Below, piece by piece: positions 25,591 to 36,626 of a stretch of DNA of 64,000 nt. The number at the start of each line of letters is the position of its first letter. Within the stretch, counting starts at the first letter, position 1. The position numbers were made by a program, and so were the translations under genes. Origin of the DNA: Glandiceps talaboti (lineage: Eukaryota; Hemichordata; Enteropneusta; Spengelidae); NCBI RefSeq assembly GCF_964340395.1, contig NC_135564.1, positions 1,868,501 to 1,932,500 on the forward strand, in the 5' to 3' direction. The notes beneath the pieces were generated by a model, which saw only the letters and a program-made list of their open reading frames with translations, searched no databases and had not been told where the DNA came from.

Positions 25591-27930
25591 TCAGGGAACC
25601 CACGGTAGAACTCATTGTACAGGTTGGGTTCTACGCTGAGGGTACCCACTGTATTTAGAACTCATCGTATAGGTTGGGTTCTAGGCTGAGGGAACCCACT
25701 GTAGAACTCATTGTACAGGTTTGGGCTGATGCTGAGGGAACCCACTGTAGAACTCATTGTACAGGTTTGGGCCTATGCTGAGGGAACCCACTGTAGAACT
25801 CATCGTATAGGTTGGGTTCTATGCTGAGGGAACCCACTGTAGAACTCATTGTACAGGTTGGGTTCTAGGCTGAGGGAACCCACGGTAGAACTCATTGTAC
25901 AGGTTGGGTTCTACGCTGAGGGTACCCACTGTATTTAGAACTCATCGTATAGGTTGGGTTCTATGCTGAGGGAACCCACTGTAGAACTCATCGTATAGGT
26001 TGGGTTCTAGGCTGAGGGAACCCACTGTAGAACTCATTGTACAGGTTGGGTTCTAGGCTGAGGGAACCCACTGTAGAACTCATTGTACAGGTTGGGTTCT
26101 AGGCTGAGGGAACCCACTGTAGAACTCATTGTATAGGTTGGGTTCTAGGCTGAGGGAACCCACTGTAGAACTCATTTTTGTACAGGTTGGGTTCTAGGCT
26201 GAGGGAACCCACTGTAGAACTCATCGTATAGGTTGGGTTCTAGGCTGAGGGAACCCACTGTAGAACTCATTGTACAGGTTAGGTTCTAGGCTGAGGGAAC
26301 CCACTGTAGAACTCATTTTTGTACAGGTTGGGTTCTAGGCTGAGGGAACCCACTGTAGAACTCATCGTATAGGTTGGGTTCTATGCTGAGGGAACCCACT
26401 GTAGAACTCATCGTATAGGTTGGGTTCTATGCTGATGGAACCCACTGTATTTAGAACTCATCGTATAGGTTGGGTTCTAGGCTGAGGGAACCCACTGTAG
26501 AACTCATTGTATAGGTTGGGTTCTATGCTGAGGGAACCCACTGTAGAACTCATTTTTGTACAGGTTGGGTTCTATGCTGAGGGAACCCACTGTAGAACTC
26601 ATTGTATAGGTTGGGTTCTATGCTGAGGGAACCCACTGTAGAACTCATTTTTGTACAGGTTGGGTTCTAGGCTGAGGGAACCCACTGTAGAACTCATTGT
26701 ACAGGTTGGGTTCTAGGCTGAGGGAACCCACTGTAGAACTCATTGTACAGGTTGGGTTCTAGGCTGAGGGAACCCACTGTAGAACTCATTTTTGTACAGG
26801 TTGGGTACTATGCTGAGGGAACCCACTGTAGAACTCATTGTATAGGTTGGGTTCTATGCTGAGGGAACCCACTGTAGAACTCATTTTTGTACAGGTTGGG
26901 TTCTATGCTGAGGGAACCCACTGTAGAACTCATTGTATAGGTTGGGTTCTATGCTGAGGGAACCCACTGTAGAACTCATTGTACAGGTTGGGTTCTAGGC
27001 TGAGGGAACCCACTGTAGAACTCATTGTACAGGTTGGGTTCTATGCTGAGGGAACCCACTGTAGAACTCATTGTACAGGTTGGGTTCTATGCTGAGGGAA
27101 CCCACTGTAGAACTCATTGTATAGGTTGGGTTCTAGGCTGAGGGAACCCACTGTAGAAGTCATTGTACAGGTTGGGTTCTAGGCTGAGGGAACCCACTGT
27201 AGAACTCATTTTTGTACAGGTTGGGTTCTATGCTGAGGGAACCCACTGTAGAACTCATTGTATAGGTTGGGTTCTATGCTGAGGGAACCCACTGTAGAAC
27301 TCATTGTACAGGTTGGGTTCTAGGCTGAGGGAACCCACTGTAGAACTCATTGTATAGGTTGGGTTCTATGCTGAGGGAACCCACTGTAGAACTCATTGTA
27401 CAGGTTGGGTTCTAGGCTGAGGGAACCCACTGTAGAACTCATTGTACAGGTTGGGTTCTATGCTGAGGGAACCCACTGTAGAACTCATTGTACAGGTTGG
27501 GTTCTATGCTGAGGGAACCCACTGTAGAACTCATTGTATAGGTTGGGTTCTAGGCTGAGGGAACCCACTGTAGAAGTCATTGTACAGGTTGGGTTCTAGG
27601 CTGAGGGAACCCACTGTAGAACTCATTTTTGTACAGGTTGGGTTCTATGCTGAGGGAACCCACTGTAGAACTCATTGTATAGGTTGGGTTCTATGCTGAG
27701 GGAACCCACTGTAGAACTCATTGTACAGGTTGGGTTCTAGGCTGAGGGAACCCACTGTAGAACTCATTTTTGTACAGGTTGGGTTCTAGGCCGAGGGAAC
27801 CCACTGTAGAACTCATTGTACAGACTGGGTTTTAGGCCGAGGGAACCCACGGTAGAACTCATTGTACAGGTTGGGTTCTAGGCTGATGGAACCCACTGTA
27901 GACCTAATTGTACAGGTTAGGGCCTATGCT
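25590..27930. repeat. 46-bp minisatellite, about 50 copies
   Basis: A 2.3-kb array between the 3' end of AP3S1 and the 5' end of UBXN6. The unit reads GAACTCATTGTACAGGTTGG, GTTCTAGGCTGAGGGAACCC, ACTGTA. Variant sites (TACAGG/TATAGG, TAGGCTG/TATGCTG, +3 bp CATTTTTGTA, +3 bp GTATTTAGAA) are shuffled, and a 417-bp block recurs (GAAGTCATTG at 27156 and 27573). Each unit contains TGGGTTC and GAACCCA, so it can fold into a hairpin. Confidence 0.97.
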
Positions 27931-28392
27931 ATAATTTGATTTGGTTCTTAATTAACACGAGTTACTTGTATTCCTTGTACAGTCAAGTGTGAGGAGGAAA
28001 ACTCTGAATGGTGATATTTGAGGTTCTTTGCCACTGATGTCAAGAACACTTGATGTCTGTGAAAACTGATATTCCATATTCAGTGCTCAGCTCATAGCAG
28101 TGTTTTCAGTTAATAGTGTACACAACAGGAAACTTACATTAAAGAATATAGAGAATTTAAATCTTGGACTAGCCAAGTTGTGGTTTTGACTGAAAATACA
28201 TATCAGTAGTGTGTAGTCTTTCTTTGTCCCTAGTCCAGACAAGTAATGTCATTAGTATATGACATGGTTACAAGTCTTGTGATTTGACATAGTATCAGAA
28301 ATATGGCATGTACTAGGTATGACAACATCATTTCTCAATATTGTTCATCTGCTACTGGTAAATACTTGTGGTAAATAGTCACAACTTGTCTA

Positions 28393-28504
28393 AATCTGAT
28401 TAAATTCTGATGTAGGAATATGGATCAATCACTTCTGGAACAACAAAATACGAACAAATAACGAAATAATGTCATATTCACTACATCAAATTCTAATCAG
28501 ATTG
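28393..28504. mobile_element. Foldback element, family D, decayed copy
   Basis: Starts AATCTGATTAAATTCTGATG and ends with the complement (CATCAAATTCTAATCAGATTG). It matches the termini of 44578-44790 and 50827-51063 but is shorter and diverged, with no clear target duplication. It lies just 3' of AP3S1. Confidence 0.6.
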
Positions 28505-28589
28505 ATCTTGCCTCTGACCAAAATAAAAAGGTCTCACTGACCATCTGAAGTTTTCTTGGCTGAGCACTGGAATAATGCAACCAAATCTT

Positions 28590-28690
28590 ACTAGCGGTAT
28601 CTACATAAGCTAGTATACATAGAGAACACTGTATTAGTACTAGTGGTATCTACATTAGCTAGTATACATAGAGAACACTGTATTAGTACA
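28590..28690. repeat. 51-bp direct repeat, AP3S1 3' region
   Basis: Two copies of a unit with GGTATCTACATWAGCTAGTA and ACATAGAGAACACTGTATTA, immediately downstream of the AP3S1 stop codon. Confidence 0.85.
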
Positions 28691-28730
28691 TATATAACAT
28701 AATGAAAAGGTACTAAGTTATATATGTATT

Positions 28731-31700
28731 CTATCTGAAGGATGGTAGATTTGGCAGTTGAATATTGGATGGTAGGTTTGGAAGATTGATATTTTTGACT
28801 GCTGATACTGCTCTTGCTGGTGCAGCCGCTATGCCAGCCTGTCAAGGAAACAATATAATGGTGTTAGAAAAGAAAATTACAATCTACACAAAACAGAAAT
28901 TAAAGGGAATATCACCTATGGAAATAAAGGTATTTGTATAAACTTGGGATTCTGGAGAGTCATTTCATGATTTGATATAACATAAAACAGCTACCATGAA
29001 ACACCAAATTGAAAGTCTATTTCACCTCTATGGTTATTTCAGTGGTAACCTCAACGATTACTTCAGTTGTGCACCACTGGGTCAAGGGTCTAGCAGACAT
29101 GGATATTTATTAGATGAACAATGCATATTCATGACTATGTATTTGATGGAAGTACTCTCTGAAATTGTATGAATTAATACCAAACTGCATTTTACAAAAT
29201 CTTAAAGGGGGTCGGCTGAGTTTATTAATTTTGTGAAGGTACGTGCATATTATCAGGTTTCCATCATATATGACTACTACTAGAACTACAAAACCAAAAT
29301 ATGAATACTATGGACTGGTGATACCAAGTATACTAGCTTTGAAGGAAAGGAGTGACTAAAACATACCTCTTGTTTCTCTAATTTATTTTGTTCCTCTGAC
29401 CTGGTCAATATTTCTGTCATGTTTGTCTCCAATACCATTCCACCCATTACTAACTCTGCTAAGATGAAGTGTACCTATACATCAAATAAATAAGACATGT
29501 CAAACGTGTAAAGCTGAGGTGACATTTCACCCCTTCACCAATGTAAGAATGAGTGAATAACAAATCCTCAGCTAGCATTTGCTGATGTCACATTTATTTC
29601 TCTAAAGCATCTCTGCATCAAAGACTGCAAATACTTACAAAAGAATTCTGTTAAACTACTACTATTATCACCATTATGCAGAGATGCTTGTTACCAGGTC
29701 ATTGTTTTTATCAGTAGTGGACAATTAGAACTGGCTTTGAAGGTAATGGAAAATATTCTCCTTATCACATATATAAATTATCTTACACTTAGCCACAGCA
29801 TACAGCAGGATGCAATCCATCGTAAAAATATACGTACTTCCAGCAGTACAGACTTGAGTATTGTGTGTTCATTGTTGTGTTTGTGTTTGTTGTGTCTGGC
29901 TGTGAACTGTGGCCATGTATGTCTGTATGGAAATTTATGTATGTTGTATCTAGCTGTGAGCTGTGGCCATGTATGTCTGTATGGAAATTTATGTATCTTG
30001 TATCTGGCTGTGAGCTGTGGCCATGTATGTCTGCGAGCTGATCATGGGTATCTGGCTGTGAGATGTGGCCATGTACATGAAAAATTAGCTATTGTCCTCT
30101 GTTTGTGCTTGTCGCTAATATGGTTCTCTGATTGGCAGTTATTTATATCCTGATGATATTTGCTAGACCTTGGATGTTCCATCCTCAATAGCGATGTTCG
30201 GTCGTGTGTCATATTCTATCGGAAGAACATCCGAGGTCTAGCAGATAGACTAGTACGAGTTGGGAGAAGGGGATTAATCTACAAGACTGTATAGTACATA
30301 TAGTATATGTATAACAAAACAGGTTTTACTTAAAGGTCTATATGTATATGTCTTCTCACCTTGTCAACATGGAAGATGAGATCAAGTTCACATACATTCT
30401 CAAAACACTTGTCCAGTGTTTCTACAAATACCTGTCAGAATAAAGAAGATAGAAGATTATACCGTGTATAAGCTTAAAATATGGAATTTATACCCTGATC
30501 ATTATACATCAAGACAACGTGCATCTAGATCATGGCAATGCGTGTCTACGTCAATGGTTCTGCCAAGTTTACGTTTAACACACACCCCCCCCCCCCCTTC
30601 CCATTGCCATGGCTTACTATCACTTAATAAAGTACACTATTGGTCCTATGAAGTACAGAATATAACCCTCACCAGTACAGAGGACATTACTGACTAGATA
30701 ATTCTATCTATTCAATCCTGACTACACAATCACTTACCTGTATAAGATCTAGTATTCCTAATTCACTTTCTGATGAATCTACACAGAACACAAAATACAG
30801 AGTTGCGTAGTGGCGATAAATAATCTTGTAGTCAGACCCTCCAATAAGACTACAATGAAAAAAAAATAACAATGCACAATTGTTAATAAACAGATATACA
30901 ACTGAATGCTGAATAATCAGACTTTCCAATATTAAAGACTGCAGTAGTACAAAAATATACAATTGTTACTAAACAGACACATAACTGAATGATGAATAAT
31001 CAATAATCAGACCTTCTAATATTAAAGACTGCAGTAGTACAAAAAGAATACAATTGTTACTAAACAGACACATAACTGAATATTGGACATGCTGAATAAT
31101 CAGACTCTGTAATGAGACAAAGCATACACGAAGAACTTAAGACCTGAAATGACTGAAGTCTGGTATAAATCCATGCATGTGGTTTACATTTATACCAGTG
31201 TAACAATGGGTTACATATTTTGTTTTCATTTATCATGAGTAAAGTACTGTCCTCACCAGTGTGCCCTCAACGATAACAAAATTTTGTTGTGAGTGAAAAT
31301 GAGAAAACTGAGATTTCTTGTGAGTCACCACGTAAGTATAGTGGAACACCAAATTTTGGTGTGTCACTAGAAATTGTGTGCATCAGTGGTACGTCAAATT
31401 GGCTTACAGGGCAAAGTGGTCCTTACATACCAATATTCTAGTATCAAACAAAGATGAAAATACATATGTAATACACAGTTTTGGGGATGTAAAATGAAAT
31501 TGACTATAATGAACTAGACTTCTAGTGTACTAGTTAACTCAAAGTTCCTCTGTGTGACAAATGGACTGTGGATAACTATTACATATTCAAACACTTACCT
31601 TCCTCCTTCTAGGAAATTACATACATTGTCGTCTCGTTTTGACACGAGATGGAATGTCTCTCTGATAATCTGTTGCTGCATATCTTCATTCTAAAACATG

Positions 31701-32492
31701 ACATAAATAACATTTCAGGAAACACTTCACTCTGGGACACATACAGAACCGTATCCATTGAGGTGGGGGGATGGGGGTGGGGGGTGCAAATCAGGATTAT
31801 GCTAGAGAGTCCAACTGTAAACAACCCCAAACATAGACCCTCCCAACCAAATCCCCATCTTGAATACAAATGCGTCTCTTATACAATCAGTCCACTACAT
31901 TCTTACTATTCCTTTGAGCACTATTCTCACCCCTAACCCGTTGTTTTCCCCAAACCCTGGCTGGATGATTACCGTACACAACCTAATCATGTAAGAAATT
32001 ACTGACAACCATGCCTTGTTGTTTTCTTTTTTCAGCAAGCTGTAGGAAATATCTTCGTAATATTTTACGTCCAGTAATATTAATGTCGATATACTGTTGT
32101 AGTTATTCGCGTATTTAAAACCACAACACCCCTGTCATCAGCAGTAAACGAAAATCAATATAAACAATTTTAAACGCCTTCACGGAATCATGGCCTTAGC
32201 GTTTGCCGAAGCTGTATGTTACACATTCAAATACTATATATTGAGAATTTGACCTTTCATTTGGCTTTAATGTCTACGCAAGTTCACCGATTACCTAAAG
32301 GAAAAGCCGATTTTCCCCAGAACTCGGCCCAAGTACCATATCCACGTAGGTTTGCAATCAATAATACCACCAATATTTAGACCACTGGCACTGTAGTGAT
32401 AAAGAAAATAGACAAATACTTACATAATGAGTGAAAAACTTTGATAACCTTGGCTTCCCATGATTATTGAAAACTAATATAGCTTTTATCAT
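28731..32492 (-). CDS. AP3S1: AP-3 complex sigma subunit, complete
   Basis: The sigma subunit is the small chain of the AP-3 adaptor, which sorts membrane cargo from endosomes to lysosomes and related organelles. Six exons join in phase: 32492-32424, 31690-31599, 30849-30738, 30431-30360, 29474-29367 and 28838-28731, giving 186 aa (about 193 in vertebrates). The longin-type fold is unmistakable: MIKAILVFNNHGKPRLSKF at the start, then IIRETFHLVSKRDDNVCNFL, IGGSDYKIIYRHYATLYFVF, DSSESELGILDLIQ, ETLDKCFENVCELDLIFHVD and LAELVMGGMVLETNMTEI. The tail APARAVSAVKN and the final NLPSFR are the AP-3-specific extension that distinguishes it from AP-1 and AP-2 sigma. Vertebrates have two paralogues; whether this is a single ancestral gene cannot be told here. 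The exon 3 acceptor is the seed of an intronic tandem array. Confidence 0.96.
29895..30075. repeat. 54-bp tandem repeat, AP3S1 intron 4
   Basis: Copies start at 29899, 29953 and 30007 (GCTGTGARCTGTGGCCATGT, ATGTCTGTATGGAAATTTATG), with a shortened fourth near 30054. Confidence 0.88.
30160..30252. mobile_element. MITE-like element, family E, short copy
   Basis: Arms GCTAGACCTTGGATGTTCC and GGAAGAACATCCGAGGTCTAG surround GATGTTCGGTCGTGT. About 74 bp match 37473-37546 with only a few differences. It lies in AP3S1 intron 4. Confidence 0.7.
30829..31120. repeat. Tandem duplication of the AP3S1 exon 3 / acceptor junction
   Basis: The unit is about 92 bp and present about 3.3 times, starting inside exon 3. 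The real junction reads (minus) TTGTAG|TCTTATTGGAGGGTCTGA. The copies near 30940 and 31030 read CTGCAG|TCTTTAATATTGG and CTGCAG|TCTTTAATATTAG followed by AGTCTGATT-like sequence, so each carries an acceptor-like site and a copy of the exon start, plus the shared ACAATTGTTACTAAACAGAC. Confidence 0.8.
31256..31419. mobile_element. MITE-like element, family C, AP3S1 intron 2
   Basis: Starts CCAGTGTGCCCTCAACGATA and ends GGCAAAGTGG; flanks are TCCTCA (31250-31255) and TCCTTA (31420-31425), a probable 6-bp target duplication. Internal phrases (GAGATTTCTTGTGAGTCACC) match the copy at 22030-22288. Confidence 0.7.
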
Positions 32493-33320
32493 TTTGATAA
32501 AATGTGAACAACGTAAGTACTATGCACCAGGTGAAAAAATGTATTTATACACGTCTGATTCACGAAGAGGAGTCGGAGCGAGAGAAGATGGCGTACACGG
32601 AAGTGACGATTTTAGTCCGATTTACTCATTTGGCCTCGTATGAGGGCGCCCTTGTCCATCGTGGGTTGACTTGGACCTGGACACGACGTCGACATTCTAC
32701 AAGACATTCTGACTTGGACAAGACATTCTACACAACGCGGAACATTCAGTTTTAAAGTAAATGATCCAGGGACATCCTAATTTGATATTGTCTAATGTCC
32801 CTGTATCATTGTTAGACATACGACATTAGAATGTCCCTGGATCATTGTTAGACAATATCATACTTGACATTTCTTTGGGAAAACAGAAGGTGTTTTCAAG
32901 ATTTCACACACGTTTCGCAAAGATGAAGAATCTTTAATACTTGTGCAAATTTTAAAAGAAGGTCGTTCTATTTATTAATTACAGGTCACAATGACTTCAC
33001 ACAGCATTGAAATGTGTAACATGCATGTTATAAAAATAGAAAAGTGAGAATAATGTGTACTCTATGTTTATTTAAATCAATACGTAATTTTTGCCATCAC
33101 CACACCACAAACCGGTCTAAGTAGATATATTTTATGATCATATATTTGTTTTACAAAGATTACAATAGGGTATTAATCTAGAATAAACAAAAGAATCGAA
33201 CGAAATCAACGAAATCAAGCATATAATGTCCTTGAGTTGATGCCACATCAGTCATGCCGGCTCCATCTGGCTTCACCAATATCGTCAGCGCACGGGATAC
33301 CAGGAAAGCAATGTCGGCTG
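32493..33320. other. AP3S1 5' flank and 3' flank of the small membrane-protein gene
   Basis: The AP3S1 5' UTR and promoter are presumably at about 32495-32760, which is richer in CpG than its surroundings. A small inverted repeat (GATATTGTCTAATGTCCCTG near 32787 and TAGACAATATC near 32856) follows. An AATAAA on the minus strand near 33066-33071 could serve the 33321 gene. Confidence 0.35.
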
Positions 33321-33971
33321 CTATTTATCTCCGTCACGCGGCTCTGTCATAAACAACCTTGTTTGTACTGGTGAACTTGCTGTTACAACGTAGATAGTGG
33401 CCAGGAGTGCAGTGAGTACTACACCGGCTCCTACAGAGCTTGAAATGATAATCATCTTGAGAGTGGGGTCGTAGTCGTTCCAAGACATTGTGTTAACGGT
33501 CTCATCTTCACCTGCAGTATAGAACAATTATAATAACGATAATTCGTAGATACATATCCCTTATTCTTTTCTGCAATGCACACCACTGTAACAGCACTGT
33601 GTTGGGTTTTGATAACAAAATGATACAAAATGTAAAATCTTCATATTTGACTAGGGGTGTTTACTTACGTACGAGATGCCGCCAGCCTACCTGTTCATCT
33701 ACCTATAGACTTGAGAACGGCCATCGCTACACTATTCCGCTATCCTAACTGTAACCTACATGTAGACTTGAACGGCTATCAGTATCACTACACTATTCCG
33801 CTCTCCTAACTTACATTTTTCGCAATTCAACACAAAACATTCAAGAAAAAGTACTCGATGAAATAACTCACCTTTAGCGAAGCCCCAAGAAATCACAGTA
33901 AATAGAAAGAAAATATAGGACAGGAGGCTCTGTCGTGTCAAGAAAACCATGTTGGTGGATTCATAACACAT
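33321..33971 (-). CDS. Small single-pass membrane protein, 96 aa, unknown family
   Basis: Two exons join in phase 1: 33971-33872 (donor AAAG|GTGAGT) and 33511-33321 (acceptor CTGCAG|GTGAAG), ending at TAG 33323-33321. The 96-aa product has a hydrophobic N-terminus that looks like a signal peptide (LLSYIFFLFTVISWGFAKG; a second Met at residue 8 is a better-placed start), a short acidic ectodomain (EDETVNTMSWNDYDPTLK), one membrane helix (IIISSSVGAGVVLTALLATI) and a short tail ending TEPRDGDK. That suggests a type I membrane protein of about 60 residues after cleavage. It lies between AP3S1 and the EMI-EGF gene, same strand. The intron contains two partial copies of an inverted-repeat element. 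I do not recognise the family. The signals are good, but the protein is short and unsupported by homology. Confidence 0.6.
33701..33811. mobile_element. Family A half-copies (two, direct)
   Basis: Two direct copies of the left arm of the element at 178-335: ATAGACTTGAGAACGGCC and GTAGACTTGAACGGCTATC, each followed by CACTACACTATTCCGCT or a close variant and TCCTAACT. They lie in the intron of the small membrane-protein gene. Confidence 0.55.
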
Positions 33972-34559
33972 ACGTCTCTGAGTTTATAGTGGTGCAAGCT
34001 GTGTGAAATTATCTCTAAAAACAAATATTTACCCATACACTGATAGCTTTGTTTTGCAACACGCGAATGTAAAGTTTATCATCAGTTTAGTACGACATCT
34101 TACATCAAACAAACTTTTTTCATAATATTTTAAAATTAACTTGACAAACTAAACAAAACCCTTTAGATATGGCATCTTTTTTTGACAGGGGACTCAGAAA
34201 GTGTAGGGGTAAAAGATGTGTGTGGACAGAATTTGTATTGTCCTGGTAGTCTAGCTGTTAGTGTGGACTACGACTTCGACTAGCGCTTCTCTGGAAATGA
34301 AGCCATCGGACAGTTTGAAGATTTCTATGGTGATCATTCATGTCATATTTACATTTGAATAAAGAAGAGATAACATTGATACAAACATAACAAAAGAATA
34401 CACGTAATGTGAAGTTGTATGATTAATATTTAGCAAAGTACAGAGTTACTATAGAGGTGGAGATACGGTCAGTGACATTTCACCATTTATAATGAAATAT
34501 CTGCGTTTGAATCGCAGTGATAGTTGCTTGCTAAAACAAGCCTTCATAGAAGACATACT

Positions 34560-35330
34560 CCTGAACTGGCTTGACTTTGAAGATGAATAAAGTCAATGAA
34601 CAATTTAGAATTTGACCTTGAAGATGAAGGTCAAAATCAAAGCTTCATGTCCAGCTGAAATCTCAACTCTATAAATTTAAATACAGACACTTGAATGGTG
34701 TCTCTAGGTACAAACTTAAGTTATTGAGCAATTTGCTCTTTGACCTTGAAGATGGTGGACAAAGTCAAAGGTTAAGGTATAAAAAGAATGTTCACCTTTG
34801 ATAGCATGGTGTAGACACTTGAACGTGTAGACACTTGGAATAAATCTACATATATCACCACGATTCTGACGCGAGTATTTTAAAATAAATGATGAATTGT
34901 CACTGACTTTATCTCCAACTCTAAAACTGTTAATTATAAATCTGCACATTGCCCAATATTATTCATTAATCATGTGCATCTTTTATACCAATTTCATCTC
35001 TTCTTTATTCAACATGGCATGAAGGATCACCATATATCGTCACACTATCTCCATTTCAGAGCAGCGCGAGTCAAAGCCGTAGCCTACACTGGCAAATAAC
35101 TTTGAGGGAAGTTTTACCCTGAGAGACTCCATTTATTGAAACTTCTTGAGTTGTGACAGGAAGACAATATTTGACCTTGGAAATGTTGGTCAAAGTCAAA
35201 CGTTAAGGCCTCATTGATAATGTGGGGTGGGGGGGGGGTGGGGGGTAGACCCATAGTATCAAACATATGGAGATTTGACAAAATGTCCAAATCAAAATGT
35301 CTGGCCATTTCGTCATGAAGGTCAAGATCA
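34560..35330. repeat. Dispersed repeat, family F, clustered copies
   Basis: At least three diverged copies of TTTGACCTTGAAGATGRWGG with AAAGTCAAAGGTTAAGG, and GACACTTGAATGGTGTCTCT, spread over 34560-34860 and 35150-35330. A G-rich run at 35222-35249 interrupts one copy. No coding exon is visible between 33972 and 36626. Confidence 0.55.
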
Positions 35331-36159
35331 CGTAATTGTGGGACGTGCATATGTCCCACGTAGCTACAACGGAACTTAAATATCATTCAACGGTTCTCTT
35401 TGATACAACCACATAGGAACCAACAAGAAACTGCAACTGCTACACTTTTATAGCAAGACCGCAATTTATTACTACATTTAGTTCGAATGAAATAAACCAT
35501 AGATCTCCGTTGGTGGAGGGTCTATGATTTAAGCAAGGCATAACGCATGGATTATCTACTTTTGGATATGATATATTTAACTCGACACACACATGTACGG
35601 ATTATCCCATCGTACTTCAACTTGTACGTACTAGAATGATTGGTAGTTGATTTGTGTGTTTTATAATAACAAATAATAACACATACATATCTGATATATG
35701 TACAATAAAGCAGGCACACATATTTTGAAGAAATAAAAAAATAACCCTGTGTATCAAATGATTCAATTAATTCCAGAAGTAAATACACATATACACTCCT
35801 TAAAACGGAACCATGCAAACGTTCTTAACTTGTTAGATAAAGGATCTTTGCTAAAAGAGTCACACTCATTGCTTCCTGGTAAAAAGTCATATTGGAATCG
35901 ATATTCTTCACCGTCGCATTCTGCATTGCTTCATTCCCTATCATGATCACTTTGGAGACGTACTTTGTGTGTAACTAATGACCGTATCTTGCAGTTTCAA
36001 TGACATTCAGAAATTTAAAAACAAAATCATAGATGTCTATGATAACACACAAGTCTGTGACACTTAAATGAAAGAAGATGCAACATTTCACATGTTTGGT
36101 TTACTTGGTAATTGTACTCATAATTTAGAAAGAGGAAAAATAGTTTACATAGTTCTTAA

Positions 36160-36430
36160 GAGTAATTAAGTACGTATGTAAGTATACTGCCAATGATAAA
36201 ATTCTTTACTATGCCCACCATATGTAAGTATACTGCCAATGATAAAATCTTCACTATGCCCACAAAGTCAATCATATAAACACAAAGAAAATAAAGATAA
36301 ATAGAAAAAATGAATTACATCTTATTACTGCGGAAAACCAGCTTTCGGTTAACTATGACAGACACAAATTAAAACTACTACTGCGGAAAACCAGCTTTCG
36401 GTTAACTATGACAGACACAAATCAAAACTA
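36160..36430. repeat. Two adjacent two-copy direct repeats
   Basis: GTAAGTATACTGCCAATGAT is duplicated at a 50-bp shift (about 36178 and 36226), and CTGCGGAAAACCAGCTTTCG with the following GTTAACTATGACAGACAC is duplicated (about 36328 and 36380). They lie 3' of the EMI/EGF gene. Confidence 0.85.
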
Positions 36431-36626
36431 TTGTACTGTAGTTTCATACAATATGAATAAAATGACATAATTTTATGTTAGATTATAGCATTTTATACGG
36501 TAGGAGTTTTGACGGCCTGTGACTCTAAGTGATAGTGAATGTCAAAATATAAGTAACATTTTACTTGGAAACAAAACTGACAAAATTGCGCAGTAGTTGC
36601 TGACCCTGTCCCTATGATGTGAGTAA

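Noticed and set aside
25590-27930. CRISPR-like regular array
   Set aside because: No unique spacers between repeats, eukaryotic context, head-to-tail 46-bp units.
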